This document shows, in pieces, positions 1-12,330 of a DNA stretch of 64,000 nt. This DNA is from Thinopyrum elongatum (Eukaryota > Streptophyta > Magnoliopsida > Poales > Poaceae): the NCBI GenBank assembly GCA_011799875.1, contig CM022302.1, forward strand, positions 201,110,086 to 201,174,085. The letters run 5' to 3'. Numbering within the stretch: position 1 is the first letter of the stretch; every line of letters starts with the position of its first letter. The notes under the pieces are model-generated. The model made no database searches. It saw nothing but the letters and a program-made list of their open reading frames with translations, and was not told the DNA's origin. Position numbers and translations under genes: made by a program.

Positions 1-102
1 ACTAAGAGATGACCCATTGTAGACATTTTTTTTCTGTCATCTCTAAATTACATGCAAGACTTAAGATAAGACTATCTTATCAACCATTGTACATGCCCTA
101 AT
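1..102. mobile_element. MITE fragment, PIF/Harbinger-like
   Basis: AT-rich segment with two copies of a CCATTGTA-type motif (about 16 and 84) and an end reading CATGCCCTA near 100. This resembles the terminus of short grass MITEs that start with GGGCATGTACAATGG. The other end lies outside the window, so neither the target duplication nor the full length can be seen. The family assignment rests on sequence style only. Confidence 0.4.
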
Positions 103-344
103 TAAGGCGCTAATAATCGAGGTTGTTGCACTAGACGTCACCTTCCCGTGAGAGAAAAAAGGGTTAAGCGCCCGACACCAAATATTGCGCCGATGCCATG
201 GGTGACTCCAGGATTTGAGGGTATAACCGCTAATCGGCCAGGATTTCTATCCTAGCGCCGGCTCCTAGCGCCTCGCGTTGGAGATGCCCTGAGGCACTTT
301 GTTTGGCAGAAAACTTAGATGGAGCAGGCGAGAACTATGAGATC
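103..344. other. Intergenic, possible second MITE end
   Basis: No coding signal. A GTTGGAGATGCCC string near 280-291 resembles the inverted terminal sequence GGGCATCTCCAAC of common grass MITEs, but no matching opposite end was found nearby. Otherwise nothing recognisable. Confidence 0.3.
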
Positions 345-1690
345 GACCTTTTTTAGGGTAAATGCCGCTTTATTTAACTAAAACATGTTTGAGATCTCAT
401 CAGAGACCACATTAAGAACAAAGTCTGGTGGCACCATAAGTCAAACCTTACACAATTCCTCTCCAACTCCTACTCTAGCACGCTTATGAGCGGCATAATT
501 CGAAGAACGTCCAACCCAAGATATTTTCACCTCCTCGAAGAAGTGAAACATTTCTTTGATCTCCCCCACTCTTTACCCAACAGCAACCAAGTTCTTCTCT
601 CCTCTCTAAAGCATCAGCGCCATGGTTTTGTTATCCGTCTCTAGGTGCATCATCCGTACATTGATCTCGACGGCCAATTCAACAGCTCGTTTGCATGCTA
701 GAATCTCCACCGTCTCTGGCTTAGCTTCATGATGGTAGAAGTGACAAGCGGCCGCTCAGAGGTCTCCCGCATGACCCCTCAAAATCACTCCTCCACCCTT
801 GTCACCATGCTTGGAGACCGCCCCGTCCGAATTTGCTTTGATCCATCCCTCAGTAGGTGTTGTCCTTCGTCTTCCCAGCCATCTTTCCTATGTACGGAGA
901 GCCATTCCACCATGTATGCGCACACGGAGGCGGTTATTTCATGTCGTGCTGCAATCTTCTTTCCATCCTTCACTTCGTTTCTAGCCATCCATAGCCCATA
1001 GCAAGCCTGAACCATCGCTGCTCTCTCATCGTCACTTGCCTCCGCAAACCATCCCAGCAACCAAGTAGATAACGCACTCGAGGAGTCAATGTGACATGGT
1101 GGGGCTGCCACCGCAACTCCTTTCTCTGAGCGCAAGAGCTTCCAAAAGAGGACTGAATGTGGGCATGTCCAAAACCTGTGAATAAGTGTCTCTTCTCTTC
1201 CACATGCCGCACAAAAACACACCAGCCTTGATGTGGCGACGTAGGAGCTCTGCCCCGACCGTTAGGCCATTCCTCATAAGCCTCCACATGTGAATTTTTG
1301 CCTTGTTTGGAGCACAAGAATCCCACAAGCTAAGCCATCCCCTATGTTTGTGAACCGAGGAAGAAGGTCCTGGCCATCCGATCTTCACCCCATTCAGCGT
1401 CATTCTCAAGTGGTAGGCCAACCTCACCGAAAACTGCCGGTTTTTGGTATAATTCCAGGCGATAAAATCCTCCATGCTCGGGCCCCCAATGGCAATTTGT
1501 TTGATGTCCTTGGAGTCCTACACTGAGAACATGCCATCAACTAAACTCATGTTCCATGCTTTGCCATTCGGTGTCAAAAGGTCCCGGGCCTTGGTCACAC
1601 CATGCACATATACTTGCCCAAGTGGCTTCAAGCTTCCTTGTCTTGGTATCCAATTATCATGGTGTATGTTCAAATATTCTCAAAAATTTT
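345..1690 (-). pseudogene. 5'-truncated LINE (non-LTR) ORF2 remnant
   Basis: Read on the minus strand this is the C-terminal part of a plant LINE reverse-transcriptase polyprotein. From about 1690 to 1090 the frame gives a zf-RVT region: DFIAWNYTKNRQFSVRLAYH, then WLSLWDSCAPNKAKIHMWRL. Near 1215 the reading shifts frame into CAACGREETLIHRFWTCPHS, the Cys/His cluster of the same domain. From about 780 down to 500 a decayed RNase H-like (RVT_3) domain follows, with ETD and LACKRAVELA-like segments interrupted by stops. The low-coordinate end near 345-380 reads AATAAAGCGGCATTTACCCT on the minus strand, like a LINE 3' tail. Truncation at the 5' side is typical of LINE insertion. At least one frameshift and several stops make it nonfunctional. 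Family known, subfamily not determined. Confidence 0.8.
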
Positions 1691-2787
1691 GTAGACACAA
1701 ATCAAGATTTTATGGACAACCTTAAAAAGTTTCAGCTCCTAATTCAACTTACATTAATAGAAAAAGAAGACAAAATCGTATGTGAGTGTTATTCACCCAA
1801 AGCTGCTACTATTCATATTCTAATTTGTTTTTTAATCTCTAAATGTACATCGAGTTTTGAGCTGATTTTTTAAGTTGTAGGCATACCCCACATGAAATTT
1901 GTCAAATAATTTTAGTTTTTTTGAAATATATAAATATGATTATTAGGGTTAATCTCACGATCTCACCTAAATATGAGATCTCATACAAGTCTCCCTCGAC
2001 TTACATATACAAAAGTTGCATGTGGCGTCGGATGCTCAGACTATGGTGCATGATATTAATATTGGCAGCCGGTGCAACTACAATCCAGTCCTACATCCAA
2101 AACAATAAGCTATGCGCAAAGGGCGCCTTCTCGCGATAGCCACGTCATCAAGGCTACTGTTCAGGTAAATCTGGTAAATCAGGAGTGATATTTGTGGCTG
2201 CCCAATGGTGTCATCAGAGCAGGTCCTGTTGCGCTGCACAACCAGTTGGAGGGCGCTGGTTGGTTTTGCGCGTTGTGGGCAGCCGTGTTGAGTGAGTGGA
2301 GGTGGGGCCTACGTCTGTCTCGTCCTGGGCATTGTGAGCGTGGGTCACTAGGCTTGCGTACGTCTACGGGGCTGCGATTTGCTGACCTGTGGGCCTGATT
2401 TATGGTGGGGGCTCGTTGTCATTCTGTGCTCGCTGATGCCCGTGGGTGCGTTCCGTGTGGCACGTCAGAGATGCCGATGGGTGGAGTCAGGCCGCCTTTT
2501 CTGGAGCACAGCCTACTCTCAACTGCGTGCCTGCAAGTGTGGCTGATTTTATGGGCCCACATAAGTGGTCCCATGTTGTCTGCCTCTTGTGTGCCGGTTG
2601 TGCAGGTGCCCTTTATCTTGTTTGATTGCTTTCGCATCCAGTCTCTAGTGTGTGGATGTGGTCGAAGGACAATTGGATTTGCTGGTTGTGCGACCGGCGC
2701 ACTAGTCCTTCAACTAAATTCAATTCTGACACGTCCTTGCGGTGTGGTGAACGTAACTCACCTAGGAATCGCTCTCTTGCGTGCCAT
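1691..2787. other. Intergenic, no recognised feature
   Basis: 1691-2100 is AT-rich with no domain-bearing frame. 2190-2787 is more GT-rich, and its open frames are Cys/Leu/Val-rich without any recognisable motif. I see no terminal repeats or RNA gene here. Confidence 0.4.
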
Positions 2788-3130
2788 CTCCTCCTTATAT
2801 ACGCCCGTCGCTCTCGTCCTCTGTTTGTCCTTCCGCCTCACTCTGCCCGCCGTTGTACTATGTTTGCATACCACCATGAAGATGGATTGGCTCTCCCTTA
2901 GGCCAATGTATTTAGGCGTTCTTCTCTATTCCAGATCTATTACTGCTCTGCTTACTGCTCGTGGATGTTGTATGTTTGTAGGTGGTTGTTCGCTGACTAT
3001 CAACCTTGTGGCTGTTCATCGATTGCTCGTCTTGTTCGTCTTTCTGTTCTCCGCTCGTCATCGTAGTCAAGGTATAATTTCTGGTCTACTCATGCGTGTT
3101 CATGGATGTATCTGTGTTGATTTTCAATTT
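2788..3130 (+). promoter_or_regulatory. Possible orphan promoter and 5' leader
   Basis: TTATATAC at 2795-2802 is a good plant TATA box followed by a CT-rich stretch (CGTCGCTCTCGTCCTCTG), as in many grass 5' leaders. Near 3068-3080 the sequence CAAGGTATAATTT fits a 5' splice site, and T-rich intron-like DNA follows to about 3260. No coding exon that I recognise lies downstream before the LTR at 3634. It may be a leftover promoter of a lost gene or part of an unknown repeat. This is composition and motif evidence only. Confidence 0.25.
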
Positions 3131-3633
3131 CTGCCTCTGTCAGTTCATTCATGCTCATGAGGTGTTTGTTGTTATGTCTCCTTCAATTTTCTTTTCTTTT
3201 TCTCTTGTATGAGATTTTAAGCAAGGTTGTTCGGTTGGTTCTTCTTTTGCTTCTTAGAGATTTTGATAAAGATTGTTATATGTGGTTGCATGAAGATCCA
3301 TTTGAAATCAAATCTGTTGTGCTATGCACTTCACAATGAGATGAACTTAACAGGGCTTGTTAGTTCCATTTAAAATACAGTGATCTACAAATAATAATGT
3401 GTGACAGAGGGACGGACGGGTGACGCCGAAGGAGACACCTCGGCATCGCGTGCCATCAATGTGGGCGATAGTCGGACGGACGGGCGGCCGTTGTGTCAGT
3501 GCAGGCGACTACTCTCTCGGTCGGCACGCTGCTTCAATGCCGGCTCAAGTGAGCGGTTGCATCCACTCTGGCCGAGCATGAATGCAGGAGCTGACGCTCT
3601 GGAGCGGCGCTGACCAAAAACGCGTGGGAGGGG
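3131..3633. other. Intergenic, no recognised gene
   Basis: T-rich DNA to about 3260, then GC-rich DNA with CGGACGG repeats at 3410-3490. No domain, terminal repeat or RNA gene is visible. It ends at the TG of the following LTR. Confidence 0.4.
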
Positions 3634-5105
3634 TGATACGTCTCCAACGAATCTATAATTTTTTATTGTTCCATGCTATTATAGTATCAATCTTGGATGA
3701 TTTATATACAATTATATGCTATTTTATACCATTTTCTGGGACTAACCTATTAACCCAGTGCCTAGTGCTAGTTGCTGTTTTCTGCTTGTTTTTGGTTTTC
3801 CAGGAAATCAGTACCAAACGGAGTCCAAACGCTACAAAACTTTTTGATGATTTTTTTCTCGACAAAAGAGACCCTGGAAGCTTCAGGAGGAGACCAGACA
3901 AGAAGCAAGGAGACGGCAAGGCAACAGGGCGCGCCTTGATGCCTTGTGGGCCCCACATGGCTCCGTCTGACCTAATTCCACCTCCATAAATTCTCTAAAA
4001 TTGTGAAACCAACAAAGAGCCACCCGAAACATTTTTTTCGCTGCCGCAAGTTTCTGTTCTTCTGCGATCCCATCTGGAGGCCTTTTCTGGTACTTCGCCA
4101 GAGGGGGAATCAATCATGGAGGGCTTCTACATCATCCTTGCTACCTTCCGATGATGTGTGAGTAGTTCACCACATACCTACGGGTCCATAGCTAGTAGTT
4201 AGATGGCTTCTTCTCTCTCTTTGATCTTTAATACAATGTTCTCCTTGATCTTCTTGGAGTTCTATCCGATGTAATCTTCTTTTGCGGCAAGTTTGTTGGG
4301 ATCCGATGAATTATGGGTTTATGATTAAATTATTCATGAATATTAATTGAGTCTTCTCTGAACTTTATTATGCATGATTGTTATAGCTTTGTATTTGTCT
4401 TTGATCTATCGGTTTGGTTTGCCCAACTAGATTGATTTATCTTGGAATAGGAGAGGTGTTTTGTAATGGGTTCAATCTTGCGGTGTTCTATATCCCAGTG
4501 ACAGAAAGGGACAAGACACGTATTTGTATTGTTACCATTAAGGATAACACAACGGGGTTTATTCATATTGATTGGGTTTACTTTGTCTACATCATGTCAT
4601 CTTGCTTAAGGCATTTTTCTGTTTGTCATGAACTTAATACCATAGATGCATGCTGGATAGCGGTCGATTGGTGGAGTAATTGTAGTAGATCTAGGCAGGA
4701 GTCGGTCTACTTGTCTCGGACATGATTCCTATATACATGGTCATTGCCTTGAATATCGTCATAACTATGCATTTTCTATCAATTGCCCAACAACAATTTG
4801 TTCACCCACCGTATGTTATTGCTCGAGAGAGAAGCCTCTAGTGAAAACTATGGCCCCCGGGTCTACTTTTATCATATATAAAAATAAAAAAATACCTTGC
4901 TGCAATTTTATTTACTTTATTTTGTTTTGCAATTTATCTTATTACCTACCACTACGAGATTTGATCCTTGCAAATAATCGCCGAGGGGATTGACAAGCCC
5001 CTTGTTTGCGTTGGGTGCAAGTATATGCTTTTGTGTGTATAGGTGCTGATAACGAGGTTCTGTGTGGTTCTCCTACTAGATTGATAACCTTGGTTCTTAA
5101 CCGAG
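3634..5105 (+). repeat. Athila-like LTR, interrupted by CACTA-1
   Basis: The segment starts TGATACGTCTCCAACGAATC and aligns along its length with the two LTRs of the element at 51288-59193: shared AACGGAGTCCAAACG, the GTTGGGATCC block, the GATGCATGCTGGATAGCGGTCGAT block and the late ATTGACAAGCCCCTT block. It is more diverged than those two are from each other, so it is an older family member. The alignment stops at 5105, about 85-100 bp before the expected LTR end, exactly where a CACTA terminus begins. There is no internal retroelement sequence on its left, so it is a solo or truncated LTR. The family resembles what I recall as Sabrina/WHAM-type Triticeae elements; the name is unverified. 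Confidence 0.85.
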
Positions 5106-5340
5106 CACTACAAAAAAAATACACTTCCGTGATGATACGTGTTTGTCACAGTAGATCACGTTTTCTGTCATGCATTTACATCCATGACGATTTTATGACA
5201 GAATCAAGATAGTCATACCTGTGCTGTCGTAGAAGTGTTCCATGACAATACCAAAATTATCATGACGGAAGTGTTCACTTCCATGACGATAAATGACGTG
5301 TCATGGAAGTGCTTTCGTCAAGGGTAACCAACACGTGGCA
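5106..5340. repeat. CACTA-1 terminal repeat and palindromic subterminal array
   Basis: After CACTA the motif CACTTCC(A/G)TGA(C/T)GA and its complement recur: about 5123, 5235, 5262-5292 (head-to-head: TCATGACGGAAGTG next to CACTTCCATGACGA) and 5308. Such short direct and inverted copies next to CACTA ends are the binding sites of the TNPA-like protein in well-studied En/Spm elements; binding here is inferred. Confidence 0.75.
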
Positions 5341-5459
5341 TCCACCGTAACGGGTCGCCGTTAAGCTATCGGGTCCGGTTTTGGATCCAATAACCTGTTA
5401 ACAGCCTGGACCAAAACACGTGTCAGCTCGTCATTGGGTCAGATAGGCGCCTATGATAT

Positions 5460-6230
5460 GTCGACACGTGCGACGGCCCAACACTGGCCCATTTAGCTTA
5501 CAAAGGCCGGCCTGTTTGACTTGGTCAAAAGCTAGCGGGCTGGCCCATGAAAAGACTGTTAACGGTCTGTTCGCATATAGCCCATTTTACGGCCCGGTAA
5601 CTCACGGCCCGTTATGGCCTTCCCGAAATTGGCCCAACAGCGTCATGTGGGCCGTCGAATATAACACCAGCCCGTTTCACTTTCGGCCCATGTATGGCCG
5701 ACGACGTCTTTTGGCCCATATGAGGCCTTTCGTATCTTTGGGCCCTTTAGTGGCCCACGGTGACTCTGGCCCATAATGAACAGTAAATTTCTTTGTACCC
5801 ATTAACGGCCCATGATTCACATGGGCCGTTTCCAGCCCGTGTTAGCTTTCAGCCTACTGACGGCCCATACGTTCTTGGGCTCCTTTCCGGCCCTCGATTA
5901 CTTCCGGCCCATTACTGGCCTATTCCCCTAATGGGCCAAATTTGGCCCGTTTGTGGCCTGTTAACCCGTTGCGCCGTTTCTAGCCCGTCCTATATTCTGG
6001 CCCACTAATTAAGCCTTTGCTATCTTCCGGCCTATTAACGGCCCGTTACCGTGCTGGCCCGATACCAATTACGCCCGTTTACGGCCCATGTGGGCCCATT
6101 TATCCGACGGCCCGAGGCCCACTTATTCTACGGCCCGTTGGAGGCCCATGGATCCTACGGCCTGTAGCAGGCTCAAGGTTACCATGGTCCATATATGGCC
6201 CATGGTTGTTGCGGCCACTAGCAAACCAAG
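5460..6230. repeat. Dense GGCCC/GGGCC motif array
   Basis: Several dozen copies of GGCCC, mostly as GGCCCA, GGCCCGTT or their complements, occur every 10-30 bp in both orientations (for example ACGGCCCATTACTGG and AATGGGCC around 5900). Spacing is irregular and there is no longer unit, so it is not a simple satellite. It lies between the terminal array and the gene of CACTA-1, the usual place for subterminal repeats. GGCCCA is also a core of TCP-type promoter elements in plants; which role applies cannot be told from sequence. Confidence 0.7.
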
Positions 6231-8889
6231 GAAAAAGAAGACTAGGAAATAAATAAGCCAGAAACTAACGCTAGGCTATTAAGGCGATTGCACAGATTAC
6301 ATCCACTGGGCATCAAAGTTCGCCACCAGTGCAAATATAGGGAACACCCTACACTATACAAAAATGGCTTGCTGTTTTCTTGAGCCGGTGGCTGCATGTT
6401 AAGAACAAATTTAGTATCGCAACAAAACAAATTACAACCATAAAACAAAAGGAAGGTTGGCATAAAAGTTAACAGTCTGGCAGATAAATGCACCACCAGA
6501 AGTTTAGAAGCTCAGTTCATTTGACCTGACTGTTACGTTTTCATGTTGTACTGTCCGATGGAGCACCATAACCTTCGCCTTCATTTCTCCTAGGCTCCTA
6601 AACAACATAGCAAATGTCTGATAGTCTGGTTTCAAAACCATGCATATCTTGACGACATCGAACAATGGTTGTCCTTGTTTCACAAAGGGTCTCTGTTAGG
6701 GAATGGACTTGTGTCTGGAGCGCAGATATAACATTGTTTTGAGCTTGCATATCTTGATCATGAGGCAGTTTGGATGAGATTGCCTTAACAACCAACCCAG
6801 TATTACGCAGGAACATGCTTTTGGCACTGTTAGTGGACAGGTACTGACCCACTGCAGCAAGAGGTGACATTGCGGTTATAGTTGCCTTGTCACCTTCAGA
6901 AGGTGGCGGTTCCACCATTTGTTCCATAGCTTGCTGAAAAGTTGAGTTTTTACATTAGTAGTACCAGAACAGAAGATATTAAGGAGGCAACAAAACCAAA
7001 CAAAATAGCTTTGGTCTATATACATAACTTATTCTGGTGAACCCATGTAAAATATTAGTTGTATTTTACTGCAAAGTACATAATAAAACCAGGTTCCAAA
7101 CATATGACCATGTACCATGGCTAATGTATTGTCTATTTCTTCACATTGTATTGACAGCTAAGGATAAAGAGACAAAGTTTATAATACGGTAAGCATAGTA
7201 TGACATCATTCATATCACAAAACAACTGAGAACAGACAAATAGGCAATTGTAACGTTGTGTGGGCAAGTCTAGCACGGAACTAGATTCAGATCAAGATCA
7301 AAGGAACACCACTCCTCTCTTTTAAACCTTGTAAGGTGCAATGATACGGTAAGACAATTGTGTATAAAATTGAAAAGAGTAATATACATTGGCTGCAAAC
7401 CGTGCAGTTCAATGCACAAGTCAGAGTAAGTAGTAGTTAAAAGGCATGAGGATTAAGGACTTACAACAGCGGCTTTGACTGGTGTAGTCATGCCCTTCGT
7501 CTTGCTGGTGTGACAATCCTTAAAGATTTCCACAGCATTTGGTTCAGGTACTTTTTGGTCCTTGCGGGCTTTCCTCTGCATTTGGAAAAAGTCAATATAG
7601 ATCTGATAATATGGCACAAGGAAAAGAGTGAAATAGCAGCTAATTACAAGAGCCTCGGAGTGTGCAATATAGCTACGAGATCCTGTCGTCTGTTGGAATT
7701 TCACTTTCGTATGATTGGCCTTGTTCTTTGAATAGTTCACCTACAAGAAGATAGATTTGTGAGGCACATGCGTAAATACGAGTTCAACATGTGATCTGAT
7801 CACATATATATAACGTACTTGATACTTTGGATCAGACCAGTGTTTAACGATGCCTCTCCAGTCTTCATTCGATATATTTTCCACTGGAGATGTTTGGGCA
7901 AGTTCACTGTTAGCCTTGCCTTCAAAGTGAGTTTTCCTCAAGTTATACCGATACTGTCATAGAGCAGACTTGAAAAACATGGGTGCAAGCTTGTCTGGTT
8001 GCATCATCTTGGCTATCCAACTTGAACCTCATCTGTTGAAAATTATGGGAGTCTCATTATCAGCAACCTAGAAAGTATGGGATAGAGCAAGACGATATTA
8101 CTAGTTTCCATACATAACCATACTTACAGATAAATGGTCGAGGAAGGTGTTGAACTGGGTTTCATCTCTGTCATTCCTGTACTGAATCCATGTTGGGAGG
8201 ATACGTGCATGACACCTAACGGCAACCGCTGCCTCTAATACTAACTTGGCTGACTCTGTTGCATCACGTGGCCTTTTTAAACCTGCCTCAAAACGGATCT
8301 CCATTCTTCCTCCTCTAGATTTAGTTAACCTATCGAGCATTATCCCTGATGTCTATTTCCTCTTGCGCCTAGGTGCTACTCCAACAAAGAACATAGGAAG
8401 TGTTAGTGTACATCAAACTGTGAGACTACATATAAAGAAGCATGCGACTGTAACTTGACTCCAGCAACTACCTTCTTGCTGTTGAAGCTCACAAGGTTCA
8501 TCTGATCTTGCCAACTCGTCTTGTGTCAAGAGTGCTTCGGAAGTAGTGTCAGGTGGCAAGGGAGCTTGGGAATGTGCTGCTAGCTGAGTTGACAAACGAG
8601 TAACTCGTGCAGCTGGTGGTACTGTGGAAGGTGTTGCAATAACTAGGGCTGTCGCTGCTTGTTTGGTGGCAGCTATTAGTTTCTGTTTGGCTTGTTTTGC
8701 AGCTCGTGTAGAAAGGGATACCGCGTTTGTACAATTTTCTGGTGGACTTTGACCTTCTATTGCACCATCAGTACCAGCAGAATCTGCATAATTCTTTCGC
8801 TTCCGTTTCTGTGTGTCCTGAGTACTAACACCATCCCCTGCCATTCTATGTTCCTTCCTATTTCTCTGTGCCATGTCAAGTCAAGCCGA

Positions 8890-11800
8890 CAAGAAGAAGG
8901 AATAAAAATTTAGTTCTTCAGAACAAATTGATGTGTGATACAGACGAACTGCACTTTGATGTTAGACAACCGCATGATAGGAGGATGTAATATGTACGAA
9001 AAATAGGACGGCATGAGATAATCAGAACTATGATGTGTAAACTAAGTAGAAGGCATTTCAATAAATTAGCAGCAATGCAATGGAAGGTAGACACCATATG
9101 AAAGATGCTACAAATATCGCTCTGCCAAGTTAACAGTGTCTTGTCATAACTGGCATTTAAACAAATGTGAAGCAGTACAAGAAATAAATCATATGCAAGA
9201 TGCAAACAACATCACACTACCAAGTTAAAGGTCTCTCGTCATTAGTGCCATTGCATATTCACAGCTTATGATGTGTAAACTAAGCAGAAGGCATTTCAAC
9301 AAATTAGAAGCAATGAAAGCTAGACACCATATGTAAGACGCAATGAATATCACTCTACCAAGTTAAAACTGTCTCATCATTAGTGCCATTTCAATAAATT
9401 AGTAGTACAAGCTAGAAAATAATGCGAGATGTAAACTATATCAGACTCCCAAGTTAAACGTGTCTTGTGAAAAGTGATTGTTGCAGGTTACACAACAGTA
9501 GTACTTTGATGTAAGAACATGGTGTGATAGACAGATATTGTATGTTCTAGAAACAGGAACACGTGTCTTATTCACAAGTATAATGTGTAAAGTAAGCAGA
9601 TGGAATTCAACAAAATCATATGCAACATGCAAGACAATATCACACTGCCAAGCTAGAGAAAGCACCCGGGATGCCGGTTTCGCCGGAAGACCGCCATCAG
9701 TCCCTGCCTTATTTTTTTCCTTCCTCTTTCTTAATTGTATTGCCTTGTCAAGTAAAACGCACAAGAAAAATGAATAAAAATTCGTTTTTCAGAACTCATT
9801 GATGCATGATGCTGACGAACACTACTTTAATGTAAGGCAACCACATTATAGGACGATTGAATGTGTAAGAAAAAAGGACAACATTGCATATTCACAGCTA
9901 TGATGTGTAAACTAAGCAGAATGCATTTCAACAAATTAGAAGCAATGAAAGCTAGACACCATATGAAAGATGCAACGAATATCACTCTACCAAGTTAAAA
10001 TTGTCTCGTCATAAGTGCCATTTCAACAAATTAGAAGTAGTACAAGCTAGAAAAGAATGCGAGATGTAACCTATATCACACTCCCAAGTTAAATGTGTCT
10101 TATGATAAGTGATTGTTGTAGGTTACACAACAGTAGTACTTTGATGTAAGAACATGGTGTGATAGACAAATATTGTATGTTCTAGAAACAGGAACACGTG
10201 TCTTATTCACAAGTATAATGTGTAAAGTAAGCAGATGGAATTCAACAAAATTAGAAGCAATACAAGCTAGACATCATACATAACATGCAACCACATATAA
10301 CAGTGCCAAGTTAGAGGGAGCGCCTATGATGATGGACTAGGGGAGACGTGCTCATCATCAACAACTACGTTGAGTGTCTATGCATGTGTTGTCTTGCAAA
10401 TCTTCTTGGGGGGGTGGTGGAGTAGAATCTGTAGAGGCCCTCCGTTTGGAAGGAGCACCTTTATCCATTGCCTTGCTAATTTCCTTCCGCTTTATTGATT
10501 TTGAATTGTCAAGTAAAACTGACAAGAAAATGCAATAAAATTCACTCTTCAGAACTCATTCATGCATGATACTGACAATCACTACTTTGATGTAAGGTAA
10601 ACACATGATACCAGGATGGAATATGTACGAAAAACAGGACGGCATGGCATATTCACAACTATTTGTGTAAACTAAGCAGAAGCCATTTCAACAAATAAGA
10701 AGCAATGCAAGCTAGACACCACATGAAAGATGCAACCATATGACTCTGCCAAGTTAAAAGCGTCCCATCATAAATGACGTTTCAACAAATTAGAAGCAGC
10801 GCATGCTATAAATCATATGAAAGATGCAACCAATATCACACTGCATATACTAAAGGTGTCTCATCATATTGATTGATGCGGGATACAAAAAAAATAGTAG
10901 TTTTATGTAAGGACATGCTTAATAGACAGATGTACTATGTACAAAAAACAAGAAGGCATGTCACATTAACAGGTATAATGTACTCCCTTCGTTCCTTTAT
11001 ATAAGGTGTATTTGTTTTTTCAAAAGTCAAACGAGTGCATGTTTGATCGAGTTTTTAGAAAAATATATGAATATCCACAATTTGAAATTTATATAGTTTG
11101 ATCCATCATGAAAAGTAGTTTCATATTTTGTCTATTAGGTATTGCAGATGTTGTTATTTTATTCTATAATCTTGGTCAAACATTCAAGTGGTTGACTTGC
11201 ACGGAAATCAATACACCTTATATTCTAGAACGGAGGGAGTATAAACTAAGCAGAATAGCACATGCAATTTAACCAGATTGGAAGAATTACAATCTAGACA
11301 CTATATGCAACATGCAACCACATATCACGCTGCCAAGTTAGATCAAGCACCTGCGATGGTGGTGTAGGGGAAATGCGGTCATCAACTACAGAGCTACGTT
11401 GACTATCTTCATCTAGCATCGTTGTTTCTTGAGAATCATGTGGGGAGGCTGACACTGCATTCTTTAAAAGAGGATCTTTTCTTACAGCAGTCCACGAGCC
11501 TGACTGTCTCATCATAAGTGATTGATGAGGGATACACAAGAAATTAGTTTGATGTAAGAACATGGTTAATAAACAGATGTAGTAGTATGTACCAAAAATA
11601 GGAAGGCATGTCATATTCAAAGGTATAATGTGTAAGCTAAGCAGATGCAATTTAACCAAATTGGAAGCAATACAAGCTAGACACCCGGCTGGAGTGGTGA
11701 GCATGATCATCGAGGACCTAAGAGCCTGGTGGGAGGCGGGCTGCTTCGCCACCACCGTGGCTTTGTAGTTGGCTTGCATGTGATGCCTGTCTGTGCTGGG

Positions 11801-12330
11801 CTTGTCACTGGCTCGGCTAGTGCCCTGACTAGATATTTGGCTTCTGGTGCTCCCGGGATGGTGGTTCATGTAAAAAATATCTTTCCTTATCTTAATAAAG
11901 ACCGACTTCGGCCTTTCGAATACAAGCTAGACACCATATGCAACATGCAACCACATATGACACCGCGAAGTTAAAGCAAGCACCTGTGATGGTGGTTCAT
12001 GGCGAGCGAGACCATCAACTCCAGAGCTACATTTACCGTCTCCATCTGTTGAACATGCAACCTTTAAAGTGCCGAGACGTGTCTTGCCTGCCAACGAAGA
12101 AAGCAGGAGCGACTTCTCTCTTTTATTTCGTGCTTCTATCAATAGTTTGGCAGAGTCTGAAATACCCATGCATAAAAAAACAATAGTGAGAGTATGGGTG
12201 AAGTGTGTGCAGAACTAGTGCACTGTAAAAGTAGCAGATAGCAGGTGGCTGAAAAATAAATGACAGGAGACATATGATAGCTCTACAACATTGCATGGCA
12301 AACAAAATTAGATTCTAGTCCGTATGATTT
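8890..12330 (-). repeat. Duplicated exon-intron units inside CACTA-1 gene
   Basis: Intron-like blocks recur: GTGTAAACTAAGCAGA, CATTTCAACAAATTAGAAGCA, GCTAGACACCATATG and CACTGCCAAGTTA appear in this order at about 9040-9230, 9270-9370, 9580-9650, 9905-10000, 10210-10310, 10660-10760, 11280-11340, 11640-11690 and 11925-11975. Exon relics at 8890, 9755 and 10525 (minus) all start with ACTTGACA followed by a basic Lys/Arg-rich frame, and the exons ending at 11351 and 11984 share the CCACCATCnCAG/GTGCTT donor junction. The structure indicates repeated duplication of an exon with its intron plus smaller repeats inside the intron. Confidence 0.7.
10983..11239. mobile_element. Stowaway MITE, complete
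   Basis: Inverted ends CTCCCTTCGTTCCTTTATAT and ATATTCTAGAACGGAGGGAG, flanked by TA on both sides (10981-10982 and 11240-11241). It is 257 bp and AT-rich with no coding capacity, a typical Tc1/mariner-derived Stowaway. It sits inside an intron-repeat unit of CACTA-1, so it inserted after that unit formed. Confidence 0.9.

Noticed and set aside
2402..3160. 252-codon open frame, plus strand
   Set aside because: Cys/Leu/Val/Phe-rich with no domain, and it overlaps promoter- and intron-like DNA. Probably chance.
5460..6230. CRISPR-like array of short repeats
   Set aside because: Repeats are 5-8 bp, in both orientations and irregularly spaced, in plant nuclear DNA.
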